Part shown: positions 15,657 to 24,734 of the stretch, in pieces | Layout of the letters: every line of letters begins with the position of its first letter | Position numbering within the stretch: position 1 is the stretch's first letter | Source: Clostridiales bacterium | Lineage (GTDB): Bacteria; Bacillota; Clostridia; Christensenellales; Aristaeellaceae | Length of the DNA stretch: 43,639 bases | Assembly (NCBI GenBank): GCA_004557805.1 | Contig: SFFS01000005.1 | Coordinates: 1 to 43,639 of the forward strand | Direction: 5' to 3' | Program-made: the position numbers and the translations under genes | Notes under the pieces: generated by a model | The model's input: only the letters and a program-made list of their open reading frames with translations | Database searches by the model: none | Told to the model about the DNA's origin: nothing

Positions 15657-16523
15657 TTAGCCCTTGATCGCGCCGGCTACCATGCCGGAGACGATCTGTT
15701 TATTGAAGAAAATAAACAGAAGCAGCGGGGGAATGGTGATGAGCATTACGTCGGCGAACAGCAGATTATAGTCGTTCGCGTATTGGCCGCTGTAGTTGTA
15801 CAGCGTCTGCTGGACGGTAATATTGCGCGTTCCAGGCAGGAAATACATGGGGTTGACGAAATCGTTGAAGATGTTGATCGTGGAAAGAACGATGATCGTC
15901 GCCGTGACGGGCTTCAAAAGCGGCATGATGATGCACGAATACAGACCCAACGGCCCGCAGCCGTCGATAACGGCCGCCTCGTCGATTTCACGCGGGATCG
16001 ATCCCATGAATCCGCGATAAAGAATGCTGGAGAAAGAGCAGTTCAGCGCCACTTCGATCAGTACCATGCCGGGGATCGACTTATAAATGCCGATCGCTTT
16101 CATTACCCAGATGGTAGGGACGATGGCGGGCGGAATCATCAGACCGGTCAGCAGGGCGAAGTTAGCGGCGGTGGAAAGCTTATCGCGTCTGCGCTGGAGC
16201 ACAAACCCCGCCATAGAACAGACAAGAATCATTACAAGAAGGGAAAGTGCAGTGATAATGATCGAATTTTTGAAGGCGACCAGCAGCGCGGAACGGTTGT
16301 TGGTGATGACTGTGCGGTAATTTTCGGCGATCTGGAAGGTCGAGGGCCAGGAAATGTTCATCAGGCCCGCTTCGCGCTTGGTTTTGAACGAGTTGATAAT
16401 GACGAAATAGAAGGGGATGAGATACAGAAAAAACGCCAGCAGCAGCCCCAGCAGTTCGAAGAGGTTGTAGTATACGGGACGGTGCTGTCCGTTGGCGCCA
16501 TGCGCCTTATGATGCCTGCTCAC
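15657..16523 (-). CDS. Carbohydrate ABC transporter permease (MalG/LacG type)
   Basis: A 288-residue inner-membrane permease with six transmembrane segments. The EAA loop that contacts the ATPase is visible as REIDEAAVIDGCGPLGLYSC then IIMPLLKP. The N-terminal VYYNLFELLGLLLAFFLYLI and LIPFYFVIINSFKTKREA block is usual for CUT1-type second permeases. Its ATG overlaps the stop of the first permease by four bases. No ATPase gene lies in the operon, as is common for CUT1 systems that share a genome-wide MsmX-type ATPase; this is inference. The nearby rhamnosidase gene suggests a rhamnose-containing or other oligosaccharide substrate. Confidence 0.92.
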   Translation of the reverse strand: MSRHHKAHGANGQHRPVYYNLFELLGLLLAFFLYLIPFYFVIINSFKTKREAGLMNISWPSTFQIAENYRTVITNNRSALLVAFKNSIIITALSLLVMILVCSMAGFVLQRRRDKLSTAANFALLTGLMIPPAIVPTIWVMKAIGIYKSIPGMVLIEVALNCSFSSILYRGFMGSIPREIDEAAVIDGCGPLGLYSCIIMPLLKPVTATIIVLSTINIFNDFVNPMYFLPGTRNITVQQTLYNYSGQYANDYNLLFADVMLITIPPLLLFIFFNKQIVSGMVAGAIKG

Positions 16524-17389
16524 AAATCCACCTCCTTGCGGGTGATATAGAAATAGAGCGGATACGCAAGCGCGCAGATGAGCAGCAGCATCAGCACATT
16601 GCCGAGCGTCGCCAGGCCGTAATATCCGGCGCAGTACTGCTTATAAATGACGGAGGCGAGCAGGTCGGTATAGAACCCCGGCCCTCCCTTCGTCGTAACC
16701 CAGACGAGATCAAACGTGCGCATTCCGCCGATAAACGCGAGGATAATTACCGAATTGCGCGCCGGACGGCACAGCGGAACGGTGATGTGTATGAATTTAT
16801 CCCATGTGCTGCCGCCGTCGATGGAGAGCGCTTCGTAGTATTGCTCCGGGATGGAGAGGATGCCCGATATATAGATGACCGTCGCGATGCCGACGCCTTT
16901 CCAGACGTCGATACCGATGATGGAATAAAGCGCGATGTTATGGTTGCCGAGCCAGTCCGGGCCTGCAATGCCGATGCCCCTGAGCATGGCGTTAATCAGT
17001 CCGCGCGTGGGGTGCATCAGCGATTTGAACGTGAGGCCGACGGCCAGCGTGGAGATCAGATTGGGGAAGAACAGCACAGAACGGAGAAAATGGCGCGTTT
17101 TGAGCATATGCGAGGAGAGAATCGCGCCGAAAATAAGCCCGAGCACAACTTTGAAGCCGCAGGTGAGCACGGAATAGATCAGCGTATTTTTAAAGCTGAT
17201 TCGCAGCGAAATCTCACGGAAGAACATGCGCAGATTGTCAAACCCCGTAAACTTCCAATAGGTCAGCGTCCAGGTTGTCATGCTGAAAAAGAAGCTCATC
17301 AGCGTCGGCAGAAGAAACAGCACGAAAAAAATGGCGCCGACGGGAACGAGAAACCACGGGGAGTAGAGTTTTTTCATGGCCCTGGTCAA
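16520..17389 (-). CDS. Carbohydrate ABC transporter permease (MalF/LacF type)
   Basis: A 289-residue permease with six transmembrane segments; the first is PWFLVPVGAIFFVLFLLPTL and the EAA loop reads IPEQYYEALSIDGGSTWDKF followed by IHITVPLCRP. LVWVTTKGGPGFYTDLLASV near residue 230 is the usual signature of the sugar CUT1 partner. It starts 93 bases after the binding-protein stop, across a hairpin (17436-17456) likely to lower its expression relative to the binding protein. It pairs with the downstream permease to form the membrane channel. Confidence 0.92.
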   Translation of the reverse strand: MTRAMKKLYSPWFLVPVGAIFFVLFLLPTLMSFFFSMTTWTLTYWKFTGFDNLRMFFREISLRISFKNTLIYSVLTCGFKVVLGLIFGAILSSHMLKTRHFLRSVLFFPNLISTLAVGLTFKSLMHPTRGLINAMLRGIGIAGPDWLGNHNIALYSIIGIDVWKGVGIATVIYISGILSIPEQYYEALSIDGGSTWDKFIHITVPLCRPARNSVIILAFIGGMRTFDLVWVTTKGGPGFYTDLLASVIYKQYCAGYYGLATLGNVLMLLLICALAYPLYFYITRKEVDL

Positions 17390-17435
17390 TGGGAAACTCC
17401 CTCCTTTGCGTATGGAAACATCTTGATTTTGAAAG

Positions 17436-17456
17436 GGGGCCGGATGAACCGGCCCC
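17436..17456 (-). promoter_or_regulatory. Intercistronic hairpin between binding-protein and permease genes
   Basis: GGGGCCGG and CCGGCCCC pair around a 5-base loop, followed on the minus strand by CTTTC. Such stems between binding-protein and permease genes usually act as partial terminators or 3'-end protectors that raise the ratio of binding protein to permease. Confidence 0.7.
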
Positions 17457-17481
17457 GTCGTGCGTTTTGATTTCGGGAAGA

Positions 17482-18744
17482 TTACCAGCCCGCAAGGCCG
17501 AGCTGCTTGGCCTGCTTCTCGGCGTCCGCGTCGTATTCGGCGGCCGCTTCTTCAGCGCTGCGCAGGCCGCTGAGGCACTCGATGCAGATCTGCGGGGAGT
17601 TCGGGCCCTTCACGGAGGAAACGAACTCGAGCGCCGCGGTGGTCTTGCCTTCGTCGAAGTAAGGCATCATTTCCTGAACGCCGGCGTAAACGTCGGTCAG
17701 CTCGACGCCCTTGACGACGAACGGGCCTTCCGGCTTGGAGGCGGCGGCATACGCTTCGATTCCCTCGGGACTGAGGAAGTAGCCGCACCATTCCTTGGCG
17801 AGATCGACGTTCGCGCCGTTTTTGAAGATATAGATGGCGTTGGGCATCCAGACGGTGATGCCGTGGTTGTCCGGATCGTCGCCGGGCTGGCCGAACACGC
17901 CGATGTTGTCGACGGCTTCCTGGCCGTAGGCGGTGTAGATGTTGGTAAGGGCATTGGTAAGCATTGGATAATGCACGCCGTCGCCGTTGACCAGCATTTC
18001 GAGCGCGTAATCGTAGGTGTTCGTGTTATAGTCGGCGTTCATGAAGCCCTTCTGATAGACTTCTTCCATCTTCTGGAAGGATTTCAGGCCATAGGGATCG
18101 GTAGCGTATTTGGCCTTGTTTGCATCGAAGTCGGCGGCGAAATTGGGGTTGCCGGCCTCGAGGTTATAATAGTCGGCCAGAAGGATCAGCTGGCTGGTCC
18201 AGTCGTCGCCGAAGGAGGCGATGACGGCGGTCTTGCCCGCATCCTTGGCTTTCTGGCAGTTCTCCATCAGGTCGGCCCAGGTGTGGGGAACTTCCAGTCC
18301 CAACTCGGCATAGACGGCCTTGTTGTACAGCCAGGAGCCGCAGAAGGAGGAGCCGGCCGGAATGCCGTAAATCTTCCCATCGACGGAAACGCAGGGATAA
18401 TAGCTTTCGGAAACATTGGCGATCAGCTCGTCGCCGGTCAGATCGACGAAGAACTCCGCAGGGTTAATCGTGGCCAGCAGCGCGCCCGCGTTGAAATAGC
18501 ACAGGTCGGCCATTTCACCGGCAGCCAGCAGCGTGCGGACATAGTTCTCGCCTTCGGCTCCACCCGGACGGAACTGGATTTCAAGGCGAATGCCGTAGGT
18601 CTCTTCGATCCACTTGCCCGCGGCTTCGATGCCTGCGTAGCTGGTGGCGTTGTCGATCATCAGTGTGACGACCTTTTCCTCAGCGACGGCGCTGAAGGAG
18701 AAGCACATGCAGACGAGCAGCAACAGAGCGAACAGTTTCTTCAT
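17482..18744 (-). CDS. Extracellular sugar-binding protein of the ABC transporter
   Basis: A 420-residue solute-binding protein of the family 1 type. The start MKKLFALLLLVCMCFSFSAVAEEK gives a signal peptide ending AVA, so signal peptidase I cleavage is likely; no lipobox cysteine is in position. Family features include the segment YGIPAGSSFCGSWLYNKAVY near residues 124-143, EVPHTWADLMENCQKAKDAG, and the C-terminal GYFLSPEGIEAYAAASKPEG. It lies first after the YesMN genes and before the two permeases. Start chosen over the upstream in-frame ATG because the latter precedes the signal peptide by 14 unlikely residues. A ribosome site GAAAGGGG precedes. Confidence 0.9.
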   Translation of the reverse strand: MKKLFALLLLVCMCFSFSAVAEEKVVTLMIDNATSYAGIEAAGKWIEETYGIRLEIQFRPGGAEGENYVRTLLAAGEMADLCYFNAGALLATINPAEFFVDLTGDELIANVSESYYPCVSVDGKIYGIPAGSSFCGSWLYNKAVYAELGLEVPHTWADLMENCQKAKDAGKTAVIASFGDDWTSQLILLADYYNLEAGNPNFAADFDANKAKYATDPYGLKSFQKMEEVYQKGFMNADYNTNTYDYALEMLVNGDGVHYPMLTNALTNIYTAYGQEAVDNIGVFGQPGDDPDNHGITVWMPNAIYIFKNGANVDLAKEWCGYFLSPEGIEAYAAASKPEGPFVVKGVELTDVYAGVQEMMPYFDEGKTTAALEFVSSVKGPNSPQICIECLSGLRSAEEAAAEYDADAEKQAKQLGLAGW

Positions 18745-18845
18745 GTTGGATACCCCTTTCCTGAAATGAATTTTGATATTATCCATTTTATCGAAAAATT
18801 ACATATTGAAAATAGAGGATTTAACCGCTGTAATGGAAAATCTGT

Positions 18846-19577
18846 TCAATCGGGCCGATTGGCATATTCGGTAGGCGCGCAGCCGACAATATTTTTGAAA
18901 ACCTTGCTGAAATACAGCGGGTCGGAAAAGCCGCAGGTTAGCGCGACGGTCTTAATGAGTGTTTCCGGGTTTTCGCGCAGAATCGCCTGCGCCTTTTCAA
19001 TGCGCCTGGCGGTGACGTACTCGAGGAAGCTCATGCCGGTATATTTGCGGAAAATGCGGTTCGCCGTCGTCTGGCTTACGCCGCATTCGCGGCAGAGCCG
19101 GGGCAGTGTGAGCGGCTGCGCGAGATGCGCGGCGACATAGGATTCCAGCGGGGTGAAGGAGGTTTCCGCTTTGGAATTTTCCGCGCTTTGCGCGGAAGAA
19201 AGAGCGGGCTTTTCCTCGCAGGAAACCGCGCGCAGGCAGCAGGCGAGCTCCTGCGGATTTACGGGCTTGAGCAGATAATCCGCCACGCCATGGCGCAGAG
19301 CCGCGCGCGCATATTCGAATTCCTGATAGCCGCTAACGATAATCACGCGGATCTGCGGCCAACGCTTTTTCAGCTGCGCCGTCAGCGCAAGACCGTCCAT
19401 GCGCGGCATTGCGACGTCCGTCACCACAACGTCCGGGCGCGCGGCGGGCATCTGCACAAGCGCATCCTCGCCGTTTTCGGCCGTGCAGCAGATTTCGGCC
19501 TCGGGCACGTATCGCGCAAGAATTGCGGCGATATATTCCGCCGAAGCAGGCTCGTCCTCAACGATCATCACTCGCAT
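18846..19577 (-). CDS. AraC-type response regulator (YesN type)
   Basis: A 243-residue response regulator. The receiver domain (residues 1-120) has the acidic pair EDE, phosphoacceptor Asp54 in VVVTDVAMPRMDG and lysine in DYLLKPVNP. The C-terminal AraC/XylS double helix-turn-helix includes LTLPRLCRECGVSQTTANRI, FRKYTGMSFLEYVTARRIEK and the second motif ALTCGFSDPLYFSKVFKN. It is shorter than Bacillus YesN, with little linker. It overlaps the YesM stop by 10 bases and lies upstream of the transporter genes, so it most likely activates this operon when the kinase senses a sugar. Confidence 0.92.
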   Translation of the reverse strand: MRVMIVEDEPASAEYIAAILARYVPEAEICCTAENGEDALVQMPAARPDVVVTDVAMPRMDGLALTAQLKKRWPQIRVIIVSGYQEFEYARAALRHGVADYLLKPVNPQELACCLRAVSCEEKPALSSAQSAENSKAETSFTPLESYVAAHLAQPLTLPRLCRECGVSQTTANRIFRKYTGMSFLEYVTARRIEKAQAILRENPETLIKTVALTCGFSDPLYFSKVFKNIVGCAPTEYANRPD

Positions 19578-21292
19578 GTGTTTTCCTCCTTTTCGGCTGT
19601 TTCCAGCGGCGCGCTGAGCGTAATGCGCGCGCCTGTTTCCGCATTGAAAAGATTCATTTCAAACGCCGCGCCGTAAAATGCGCGAAGCCTTGCGTACGTG
19701 TTGACAATGCCCATCCCGCCGATGGAGAGCCCGTCCAGCGGCACGCGGCCCTCGCGCAGCGTTTCCCGCAGCTTCGCCAGCACGCCGGGGGCGAAACCCG
19801 CGCCGTTATCGGCGATTTCTATGCGCCAGCGCCCATCGCAGGCTGTTCCGCGCAGCGTAAAGCAAAGGTTTCGGCCTGTCTGCGCCAGTCCATGCCGGAT
19901 GGCGTTTTCCGAAAACTGCTGCAAAACCAGCTTGGGCATTGGCTGGCGCGCGATTTCCGGCGCGACTTCCACCGTGTATTCGAGCTTCTGCCGGTAGCGC
20001 TTTTTCATCAGCGCGAGGTAGGTGGTCAGATGAGCCGCTTCGCGGCCGATGGTCGCCGTGCGTTCGCGCGTATCGGCGCTATAGCGCAGCATTGCGGCGA
20101 TTTCTTCGCAGGTATCGACGATTTCTTCATCGCCGATCGTCATCGCGCGGCCGGCAATAACGTTGAGCGTGTTGTAAAGAAAATGCGGATCAGCCTGCGC
20201 CTGCAGCGCGTCGAACCTTGCGCGCGCTTCGCGCTCCTGCGCGAGCATCTGCGCGTCCATCGAAAGCTTCAGCCGTTCGCAGAGATTTCCGAACGCTTCG
20301 CTCAGCGCCTTCAGTTCGTCGCCGCCGGTGGGCAGGCGCGGGTTATCGAGCGTTTCCAGCGCCGTCTGCTCCATCGTCTGACGGATGGCGCGAATGGGCT
20401 TTGTGAGCCGGCGCGAAGCGAAATACAGATAAGCGGCCGACGCGACGAAGGCTACGGCACAAAGCGCCACGACCTGCATGCGCAGAGGCTGCAGCATAAC
20501 GAGCGCGGTTTCGCGGCTCTGACTGATGCGCACGGTAAGCCCGAAGCGGTTCGCATCCGAAAAGACGAGCAGCTCGTCGCCGGAGGCGCGGGGAGAATCG
20601 GACGAATAGAACGTTTCGCCGTCCTGCATCAGAACCGCGACGCGCATATCGGAAAGCGTCGGCGCATGCAGAATCTCCGTCAGCTCGTCCATTGTATTCT
20701 GGATTTCGAGATAACATGTTGCGCCGGTGGTCGTCGGCAGCGCGCGGACGACGCTGTAAACCATTCCGCCGTCTTCCTCCCACAGATTTTCATGCGGAGG
20801 TAGGAGCAGCATGCGTCCCCATTGCGCGCTCGCCCGTTCCAGCCAGGGCATGTCCGACAGGATGGAAAGCACGTCCTCGCGCGTAAACGCCTCGTTCCAG
20901 GGGCGGCTGTCAAAATAGTCTCCGCGCGAGGTGAACAGCACGGAGCGGTAGAAATTTTTGCTGATGGTGTAGCCCTTGATGGTGCGGCGGATAATGGCGG
21001 CGTTGCGATAAATAAGCGATTGATTATCCGCTTCCTCGCTGCCGGGCATAGTATAATAGGAAATGGCCGAAAGAAAATCCGGCTCGGAAATCAGAAAAAG
21101 CAGCGCGCTGTCCATCTGCTGGACGCGCGATTCCAGCTGCAGCGCCAGCGTTCCGGCTACCGTCTGCATCTGGGCGCGCGTGCGCTCAAGCCCGACGGAT
21201 TCGCTGTAGTGATAAAACGCAAAGCCCGTGGCGAGAATCAGCACGAGCACCAGCGCGAGCGTCGCAAAAAGCAGTTTGTTCTGTACGCGCAT
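19568..21292 (-). CDS. Membrane sensor histidine kinase (YesM type)
   Basis: A 574-residue histidine kinase. A first transmembrane segment at about residues 6-28 (LLFATLALVLVLILATGFAF), an extracytoplasmic sensing region, a second segment near residues 275-295 (VVALCAVAFVASAAYLYFAS), a HAMP-like linker (RLTKPIRAIRQTMEQ) and the His_kinase domain follow. The phospho-histidine sits in LQAQADPHFLYNTLNVIAGR; the ATP-binding N box is ENAIRHGLAQ and a G box is IADNGAGFAPG followed by GMGIVNTYARL. It is the sensor partner of the overlapping YesN gene. A TATAAT (21319-21314 on the minus strand) lies about 22 bases before the start. Confidence 0.92.
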   Translation of the reverse strand: MRVQNKLLFATLALVLVLILATGFAFYHYSESVGLERTRAQMQTVAGTLALQLESRVQQMDSALLFLISEPDFLSAISYYTMPGSEEADNQSLIYRNAAIIRRTIKGYTISKNFYRSVLFTSRGDYFDSRPWNEAFTREDVLSILSDMPWLERASAQWGRMLLLPPHENLWEEDGGMVYSVVRALPTTTGATCYLEIQNTMDELTEILHAPTLSDMRVAVLMQDGETFYSSDSPRASGDELLVFSDANRFGLTVRISQSRETALVMLQPLRMQVVALCAVAFVASAAYLYFASRRLTKPIRAIRQTMEQTALETLDNPRLPTGGDELKALSEAFGNLCERLKLSMDAQMLAQEREARARFDALQAQADPHFLYNTLNVIAGRAMTIGDEEIVDTCEEIAAMLRYSADTRERTATIGREAAHLTTYLALMKKRYRQKLEYTVEVAPEIARQPMPKLVLQQFSENAIRHGLAQTGRNLCFTLRGTACDGRWRIEIADNGAGFAPGVLAKLRETLREGRVPLDGLSIGGMGIVNTYARLRAFYGAAFEMNLFNAETGARITLSAPLETAEKEENTCE

Positions 21293-21414
21293 GAAAACAC
21301 GCTCCTTTTTTCCATTATATACGATACGCGCCGATTTGGCGATAATTTTTATAAAATTTCAAGCGTAAATTATATTGTTTTGAGTTCATAACGAAAATTA
21401 TTTTCGCTTCGCTG

Positions 21415-21443
21415 TTATCATCCCGGCCCACATGTGGTATAAT
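21415..21443 (+). promoter_or_regulatory. Promoter for the yjjI-yjjW pair
   Basis: TTATCA (21415-21420), 17 bases, then TATAAT (21438-21443) with TGG directly upstream. It lies about 38 bases before the yjjI start, in the 189-base divergent gap with yesM. Confidence 0.6.
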
Positions 21444-21481
21444 CAATACGTATGATTTTTGCGTATAAAGGAGAACGGCCT

Positions 21482-23023
21482 ATGCGGAAAATGTCGATGG
21501 AAGAAGTGGAATCCCGCCGCGCTGCGATTCTGGAAACGATACAAGACCGGACGCTGACGCATGAGCAGAAGGTGACCGCGCTTGCGCGGCATGCTGAAAA
21601 CTTCATGAAGGTGCTGGACGAACCCGAGGATATTGACGAAATGCTGCGCACGGATATTGCGACGCAGTGCTTCTGCAATCTCTATGAGGGCGAAGCGCCG
21701 TACCGTCCGCGCTATATTACGCCCGATTATCCCAAGTTTCTCAGGCAGGGCAGCGAGTTTTTGCAGCTCGATCCGCCGAAGGATCTTTTCGAGGCGCTCA
21801 ACAGCCTGATGATCCTTTATCACAACGTGCCGAGCATCACCAACTATCCCGTCTATATCGGCGATCTGGATACGCTGCTTGAACCATATGCCGAAGGGCT
21901 GGACGACGAAACGGTGAAAAAGGCGCTGCGCCTTTTCATGACGCAGATTGACCGCACGATCCTCGATTCGTTCTGCCATGGCGATATCGGGCCGAAGGAT
22001 ACGCGCGTGGGGCGTCTGCTGATGCAGGTGGAGGCGGAATTACAGGACGCGGTGCCGAATATTTCGCTGCGCGTGGCGGAAGATACGCCGGATGATTTCC
22101 TGCTGGCAGCCGTTGAATGTGCGCTCAAATGCGCTAAGCCGAGCTTTGCCAACGACGCGATGTTCCGCGCGGAGCTGGGCGACAACTATTGCATCGCAAG
22201 CTGCTACAACGGCCTTCTCAAGGGCGGCGGATCGTATACTCTCAGCCGCCTGCGGCTGGATAATATCGCAAAGAAAGCGACGAGCCTTGCCGACTTTACG
22301 GACAACTGGCTGCCACATGTGATGGACGTGATGGCCCGCTATATGGATGCGCGCATCAAATTCCTGGTGGAAGAAAGCGGCTTTTTCGAGAGCAGCTTCC
22401 TTGTGCGTGAAGGGCTGATCGACCGTAAAAACTTTACGGCGATGTACGGCATGGTCGGCATGGCCGAGTGCGTCAACCGCCTGATGGAGCTGGAAGGCCG
22501 GCCGGGGCGTTTCGGCCACAGTGAAGAGGCCGACAGGCTGGGCGTAGCCATTATGGAGCAGATCAACAGCTTCAACAACAGCCACTTCAACCCCTATTGC
22601 GAAGCGACCGGCGGTCATTTCCTGCTGCACGCGCAGGTGGGCATCGCTACCGATCATAATTGCAGCCCGGGCACGCGCATTCCCGTAGGCGAGGAGCCGG
22701 AGGAGCTGATCGACCATCTGAAGAACATCAGCCTGTTCCATAAATATTTCCCGTCCGGTACGGGCGATATTTTCCCGGTGGACATCACGGTGCACCGCAA
22801 TCCTGCGTACATTCTGGATATCATTCGCGGCGCGATGCGCATGAACATCCGCTACCTTTCCTTCTATGCTTCCGACAGCGACGTTATCCGCGTAACGGGA
22901 TATCTTGTCAAGCGTTCGGAGGTTGAAAAGCTCGATCACGGGCAGAACGTCCGGCAGAACACGACGGGGCTCGGCCTTGGCGCGAAAAAGAACTGCAAGG
23001 CGTTCGACAGAAGGATCCGCTGA
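21482..23023 (+). CDS. yjjI: YjjI-family glycyl-radical enzyme
   Basis: A 513-residue member of the YjjI family of glycyl-radical enzymes, whose reaction is not established. Family blocks are easy to see: NLYEGEAPYRPRYITPDYPK, the loop SLMILYHNVPSITNYPVYIG, ASCYNGLLKGGGSYTLSRLR with the likely catalytic Cys241, FFESSFLVREGLIDRKNF, and the C-terminal glycyl-radical loop DVIRVTGYLVKRSE with Gly473. The chosen start (MRKMSM) follows AAGGAGAACGGCCT. Length fits the family, which is much shorter than pyruvate formate-lyase. The activase gene follows directly, starting one base after the TGA stop. Confidence 0.94.
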   Translation: MRKMSMEEVESRRAAILETIQDRTLTHEQKVTALARHAENFMKVLDEPEDIDEMLRTDIATQCFCNLYEGEAPYRPRYITPDYPKFLRQGSEFLQLDPPKDLFEALNSLMILYHNVPSITNYPVYIGDLDTLLEPYAEGLDDETVKKALRLFMTQIDRTILDSFCHGDIGPKDTRVGRLLMQVEAELQDAVPNISLRVAEDTPDDFLLAAVECALKCAKPSFANDAMFRAELGDNYCIASCYNGLLKGGGSYTLSRLRLDNIAKKATSLADFTDNWLPHVMDVMARYMDARIKFLVEESGFFESSFLVREGLIDRKNFTAMYGMVGMAECVNRLMELEGRPGRFGHSEEADRLGVAIMEQINSFNNSHFNPYCEATGGHFLLHAQVGIATDHNCSPGTRIPVGEEPEELIDHLKNISLFHKYFPSGTGDIFPVDITVHRNPAYILDIIRGAMRMNIRYLSFYASDSDVIRVTGYLVKRSEVEKLDHGQNVRQNTTGLGLGAKKNCKAFDRRIR

Positions 23024-23024
23024 T

Positions 23025-23861
23025 ATGCGCGCTCCGGTCAACAGAATCATTCCGTTCAGCTCGGTGGACGGACCGGGAAACCGCACGGCTGTGTTCTTTC
23101 AGTGCTGTACGTTTCGCTGCGAATACTGCCACAATCCGGAGACCATGCAGATGTGCGTGGGATGCGGCAAATGCGTCGCCGTCTGTCCGGCGGGCGCGCT
23201 GACGCTGACGCCGCAGGGCGTTGCCTATGATATTTCCAAATGCGCGCTGTGCGACGCGTGCATTCATGCATGCCCCAACCTCAGCTCGCCGCGCATTCGC
23301 TGGCTGGAACCGGACGATGTGCTGCGCGAAATCCGCAAAAACGAGCCGTTCATCCGCGGCGTTACGTTTTCCGGCGGCGAATGTACGCTTCAGCGAGATT
23401 TTTTGCTGGCGATTTCGCCCGGCGTCCATCAGGACGGTCTGACGCTGCTGCTCGACAGCAATGGCTGGCTGGATTTTTCCGCCGACGAGGCGCTGCTGCG
23501 TGCAATCGACGGCGTAATGCTGGATGTGAAGGCATGGGACGAGCAGGAACATCGCGCGCTGACGCGCTATTCCGGGGAATCGGTGCGCGCCAATCTGCGG
23601 TTTCTCGCGCAGCGGAAAAAGCTCGAGGAGGTGCGGACCGTCGTCGTTCCGGATCGAATGAACGCGGAGGAGACGGTGCACAGCGTCTGCCGCACGCTTG
23701 TAGAGGTTGGCAGAGCGGATGTACGTTATAAGCTGATTCGCTTCCGCACCAACGGCGTACAGGAAAAGTTCCGCTGGTTCCGCAGCCCGACGGATGACGA
23801 AATGCACGCGCTGGAGTCCATTGCGCACGAGATGGGTGTCATGAATACGGTTTTGAGTTGA
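23025..23861 (+). CDS. yjjW: YjjW-family glycyl-radical enzyme activase (radical SAM)
   Basis: A 278-residue activase that should use S-adenosylmethionine and a 4Fe-4S cluster to make the glycyl radical on YjjI. The radical SAM motif is CTFRCEYC (C-x-x-x-C-x-x-C). Two ferredoxin-like clusters follow (CVGCGKCVAVCPAGA and CALCDACIHACPN), typical of the glycyl-radical activases that carry an inserted bacterial ferredoxin domain. The GGE motif (VTFSGGECTLQRDF) binds SAM. The ATG at 23025 lies one base past the yjjI stop, which supports this start over upstream readings inside yjjI. Confidence 0.94.
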   Translation: MRAPVNRIIPFSSVDGPGNRTAVFFQCCTFRCEYCHNPETMQMCVGCGKCVAVCPAGALTLTPQGVAYDISKCALCDACIHACPNLSSPRIRWLEPDDVLREIRKNEPFIRGVTFSGGECTLQRDFLLAISPGVHQDGLTLLLDSNGWLDFSADEALLRAIDGVMLDVKAWDEQEHRALTRYSGESVRANLRFLAQRKKLEEVRTVVVPDRMNAEETVHSVCRTLVEVGRADVRYKLIRFRTNGVQEKFRWFRSPTDDEMHALESIAHEMGVMNTVLS

Positions 23862-23869
23862 GAATAGAA

Positions 23870-23901
23870 AACACGCGGCGCTGCATGCGACGCCGCGTGT
23901 T
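23870..23901. terminator. Bidirectional terminator between yjjW and the ferredoxin-like gene
   Basis: AACACGCGGCG and CGCCGCGTGTT pair in an 11-bp stem with a 10-base loop. U-runs follow on both strands (AAGTTTTAC on plus; TTTTCTATTC on minus), so it ends both convergent genes. Confidence 0.8.
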
Positions 23902-23906
23902 AAGTT

Positions 23907-24734
23907 TTACAGCGCGCCTTTCGGACAGTTTTTCGCGCATTCAAAGCAGAGAATGCATTCGGTGCCGTTTTTTCTGCGGCGGGAATTGTCAGTTATATCA
24001 ACTTCCATGGGGCAGACACGTTTGCATTTGCCGCAGGAGACGCATTTGGCCGGATCGCATTTCACTCGCAAGAGCGCGAAGTAGCTCATCGGTTTTAGAA
24101 ACACCGTAACAGGACAGATATATTTGCAGAAGGCGCGATTATCCTTAAAAAGAAACGCCAGCGCAATTCCAACGGCGTAATACAGAAGATTTCCGGCAAT
24201 GAACGCAAGGAACATGATCCGTTCCATGTTTGCCGCATGCGCCGCAAACAGCGCAAGCACGAAAACGAGCGACATGGCAAAAGCAATATACCGGATCCAG
24301 CCCAGCTTTCTGCGCGGGCCGCGCGGCGTTTTATAGGGAAGGAAATCCAGTACCATCGCCGTCCAGCAGGCATATCCGCACCAGCCGCGCCCGAACAGCA
24401 GCGGGCCGAAAATCTTCGCGACGGCGTAGTGAATCGTCGCAGCCTCGAACGTGCCGGTAAACAGGTAGTACCAGAACCCCTCGATCTGCATGTTTTCCCG
24501 GCGGATCAGCCCCAGATAGACCAGCATATACAGACCGACCAGCAGCTGAGCGACGCGGCGCGCGCGGCGATAGCCGCCCTGAAACAGAAAAACTCCCAGC
24601 GCAACGGAAAACCCGATATAACTGAAGTTGAGCAGATAAAACAGGTTGTTTTTCGTCAGCCACAGGGTGATTGCAATCGCTTCAAAGACTGCCAGAAGAA
24701 AGGCGGGCCCAATGTATTTCTTCATTTTCTTCAT
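23907..24734 (-). CDS. NapH/CcoG-type 4Fe-4S membrane protein
   Basis: A 275-residue polytopic membrane protein with four to five transmembrane segments and cytoplasmic iron-sulphur sites. Between segments it has the motifs GRGWCGYACWTAMVLDFLP and FCKYICPVTVFLKP that recur in NapH/RdxA-like electron-transfer proteins. Two C-terminal ferredoxin clusters are present: CDPAKCVSCGKCKRVCPMEVD-like (key residues CVSCGKCKRVCP) and CILCFECAKNCP. It probably moves electrons through the membrane to an unknown partner. It overlaps the recombinase stop by four bases, so it is the last gene of that transcript. Confidence 0.85.
   Translation of the reverse strand: MKKMKKYIGPAFLLAVFEAIAITLWLTKNNLFYLLNFSYIGFSVALGVFLFQGGYRRARRVAQLLVGLYMLVYLGLIRRENMQIEGFWYYLFTGTFEAATIHYAVAKIFGPLLFGRGWCGYACWTAMVLDFLPYKTPRGPRRKLGWIRYIAFAMSLVFVLALFAAHAANMERIMFLAFIAGNLLYYAVGIALAFLFKDNRAFCKYICPVTVFLKPMSYFALLRVKCDPAKCVSCGKCKRVCPMEVDITDNSRRRKNGTECILCFECAKNCPKGAL

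Noticed and set aside
14356..15660. 434-residue plus-strand open frame across the rhamnosidase gene
   Set aside because: Antisense to clearly conserved GH78 sequence; long antisense frames are common in G+C-rich genes.
17389..19140. 583-residue plus-strand open frame
   Set aside because: Lies opposite the binding-protein and regulator genes, with no recognisable domain.
19409..20803. 464-residue plus-strand open frame
   Set aside because: Antisense to the YesM kinase, which has all expected kinase motifs.
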